Of a stretch of DNA of 7,108 nucleotides, positions 5,830 through 7,108 are shown one piece after another; position 1 is the first letter of the stretch; every line of letters starts with the position of its first letter. This DNA comes from an uncultured Flavobacteriales bacterium. Lineage in GTDB: Bacteria; Bacteroidota; Bacteroidia; Flavobacteriales_D; Sanyastnellaceae. The position numbers and the translations under genes are program-made. Below the pieces are notes generated by a model. That model did not search any database, was not told where the DNA came from, and worked only from the letters and a program-made list of their open reading frames with translations. Location: contig CALKUW010000234.1 of assembly GCA_937996585.1 (NCBI GenBank), positions 1 through 7,108 on the forward strand. The letters run 5' to 3'.

Positions 5830-6609
5830 TTGGGGCGGTGGTGGTGGGGCCAGGGTCAAGTCGACCGGCGTCCCCTCCTGCACCTCCCGCCCGGTGGTGT
5901 AGGCCGGGACTTGCGATGAAATTACGGCAGCAGCGGAGTCCGCAGCATCCATGGCGGCAAAGGTCCACCGCTCGAGTCCGAGCGCCAGCCCGGATTGTTC
6001 GAGGATATCCAATGCGGCGGTGCGGCCCAGGCCCACCAAGTCAGGCAGTGGTACCTGGCGCGCCGACACCTCACCGATGACGAGGACGAGCGGCTGCCCC
6101 TTGCGCAGGCGGTCTTCCGGCCCGAGGGTTTCCCCCTTGCCATTCTCTATGCGGATCACCAGCCCCGCCAGCTCGGGCGTCGGCTCATAGCGTTCGCGGA
6201 AGGGGAAACCCTTCACATCCAGCAAAATGCGGGCGACCCCGGCATCCATGCCCTCCTCGACCTCCAGACGCTCGCTCGGCGGCGTGGAACGGTAGACCGT
6301 GAGATAGACGTTACGCGTGCCCTTGACCTCGACGCCTGCGGCCGGATCCTGCTCCACGACGGCTCCGGGCCGGCCCTGTGCGGAGTAGAGGCTGTCCATG
6401 ATGACCGGCTGCAGGCCGGCCACCTCGAGGGCCATCCGCGCCTCCTCCATCGACACCCCCACTACTGCGGGTACGGCGATGCGCTCGCTGTGGCGCGTGT
6501 ATCCGCGCAAGAACACATTGAGCGCGACGAACCCCACCACACCCAACACGCACGCCACGCCCAGCTGGACCCAGAACGTGCGGCTGATGAGGAAGCGGAG
6601 GAAGCGCAT
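5818..6609 (-). CDS. Membrane-anchored PASTA-domain protein (no kinase domain)
   Basis: I choose the ATG at 6609 (263 residues, starting MRFLRFLISRTFW). The same frame runs open to 6783, but that extension overlaps the purL end and has an Arg/Ser-rich, non-protein-like composition. The protein has one N-terminal membrane segment (about 14-34) followed by a YTRH motif (37-40), which recurs at this place in Bacteroidota PASTA proteins. PASTA unit 1 (about 43-106) shows IAVPAVVGVSMEEARMALE, VVEQDPAAGVEVKG and VYLTVY. Unit 2 (about 111-178) is divergent and lacks the opening VP. Unit 3 (about 184-253) shows VPLPDLVGLGRTAALDILE, VISSQVPAYTTGREVQEGT and VDLTLA. The tail is Pro-rich (APPPPPQDPG). 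PASTA domains in kinases and penicillin-binding proteins bind muropeptides or other peptidoglycan parts; here a role at the cell envelope is an inference. The gene starts 28 bases after purL on the same strand, with no clear ribosome binding site, so it is probably co-transcribed. Confidence 0.88.
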   Translation of the reverse strand: MRFLRFLISRTFWVQLGVACVLGVVGFVALNVFLRGYTRHSERIAVPAVVGVSMEEARMALEVAGLQPVIMDSLYSAQGRPGAVVEQDPAAGVEVKGTRNVYLTVYRSTPPSERLEVEEGMDAGVARILLDVKGFPFRERYEPTPELAGLVIRIENGKGETLGPEDRLRKGQPLVLVIGEVSARQVPLPDLVGLGRTAALDILEQSGLALGLERWTFAAMDAADSAAAVISSQVPAYTTGREVQEGTPVDLTLAPPPPPQDPG

Positions 6610-6637
6610 GCGGAGGTGGAACGTGCGGCGCCCCGGT

Positions 6638-7108
6638 TTATTGGGCCATCGCGTCAGGAATGGCCGTTTCCATGGCCTCGTGGTATTCCGAGATGAAACC
6701 GTAATGCTGACCGTCGACGACACACTTGCCCTTCGTGGTGTGGCCGAGCAACGTGACCGGAATGCCCGCCTCGGCGAGCACATCGAGGAAGTCTTCCTGA
6801 TCGGATTCGTTGGTCGTCACCACGATGCGGCCCTGGGCCTCGCCGAAGAGGAAGGCGTCGAGGCGCACCTCGCTGTCGCTTTCCACGTCGAAGCCGAGGC
6901 CGCGCGGACAGCCCATCTCGATGAGGGCAGTGAAGAGTCCACCATCGCTCACATCGTGGGCGCAGGCCACGAGCTTGCGCCCGATCAGCGTGCGCAGTGC
7001 ACCGTGCAGCTTGACCTCGAAATCCAGGTCGAAGTGGGGCGCCGGGCTGTACCGGACACCGTGCATGGCAGCGAGGTACTCGGAGCAGCCGATGTCGTTG
7101 CGCGACTC
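6638..7108 (-). CDS. purL: Phosphoribosylformylglycinamidine synthase subunit PurL (C-terminal part)
   Basis: The frame is open to the window edge and ends at TAA (6640-6638), giving 156 visible C-terminal residues. An ATG at 7066 is internal: the preceding in-frame residues ESRNDIGCSEYLAA match the conserved PurL stretch SRNDI-SSEYL. Other family marks are LVACAHDVSDGGLFTALIEM, FLFGEAQGRIVV and the final LGHTTKGKCVVDG. PurL uses ATP and glutamine-derived ammonia to turn FGAR into FGAM in purine synthesis, in the cytoplasm. The visible part is the C-terminal AIRS-like lobe; the ATP-binding and catalytic residues lie mostly outside the window. The protein ends soon after this lobe without a fused glutaminase domain, so it is the small PurL type that works with separate PurQ and PurS. 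Its nearest downstream neighbour is the PASTA gene, 28 bases away on the same strand. Confidence 0.92.
   Translation of the reverse strand, partial: ESRNDIGCSEYLAAMHGVRYSPAPHFDLDFEVKLHGALRTLIGRKLVACAHDVSDGGLFTALIEMGCPRGLGFDVESDSEVRLDAFLFGEAQGRIVVTTNESDQEDFLDVLAEAGIPVTLLGHTTKGKCVVDGQHYGFISEYHEAMETAIPDAMAQ

Noticed and set aside
3843..6080. 745-codon plus-strand open frame opposite the cargo and PASTA genes
   Set aside because: It is striking for its length, but the cargo and PASTA genes on the minus strand have clear signal peptide, sorting domain and PASTA motifs. The plus-strand product has none and becomes Arg/Pro/Ala-rich low-complexity sequence. High GC content accounts for it.
6610..6783. 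Longer version of the PASTA protein starting at 6783
   Set aside because: The extra 58 codons overlap the 3' end of purL in another frame, look like a shadow (many Arg and Ser), and would place a membrane segment far from the N-terminus. The ATG at 6609 gives a normal short N-terminus before the membrane segment.

Overview
The window reads as chromosomal DNA from a GC-rich member of the Bacteroidota, most likely Flavobacteriales-like. Three things point there: a GldN/PorN gene of the type IX secretion system (T9SS), a secreted protein with a T9SS type A C-terminal sorting domain and a Gln directly after the predicted signal-peptidase site, and a membrane-anchored PASTA protein without a kinase domain of the kind common in that phylum. 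Coding density is very high. I see no mobile element, CRISPR array, tRNA or rRNA, and no gap between genes longer than 66 bases.

Layout. The plus strand carries the 3' part of gldN (1-738), a strong intrinsic terminator (762-787), and a complete ABC-F ATPase gene (805-2781). The minus strand carries an operon-like run read from right to left: the 3' end of purL (7108-6638), a PASTA-domain membrane protein (6609-5818), a T9SS cargo protein (5792-3840) and an RluD-family 23S rRNA pseudouridine synthase (3840-2794). The two blocks converge with only 12 bases between the ABC-F and rluD stop codons.

How the genes fit together. gldN is usually the last gene of the gldKLMN/porKLMN cluster, and the terminator right behind it agrees with that. 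ABC-F and RluD are both ribosome-related (translation factor ATPase and 23S rRNA modification). The PASTA protein probably acts at the cell envelope. The T9SS cargo gene sits between the PASTA gene and rluD. Its stop codon overlaps the rluD start as TGATG, so a surface or secreted protein is apparently translationally coupled to an rRNA-modifying enzyme. A possible weak terminator or attenuator lies between the PASTA and cargo genes.

I found no convincing undescribed system. The most interesting points are the coupled cargo-rluD arrangement, the possible attenuator ahead of it, the atypical end of the sorting domain, and the large antisense open frames, which I judge to be composition artefacts.
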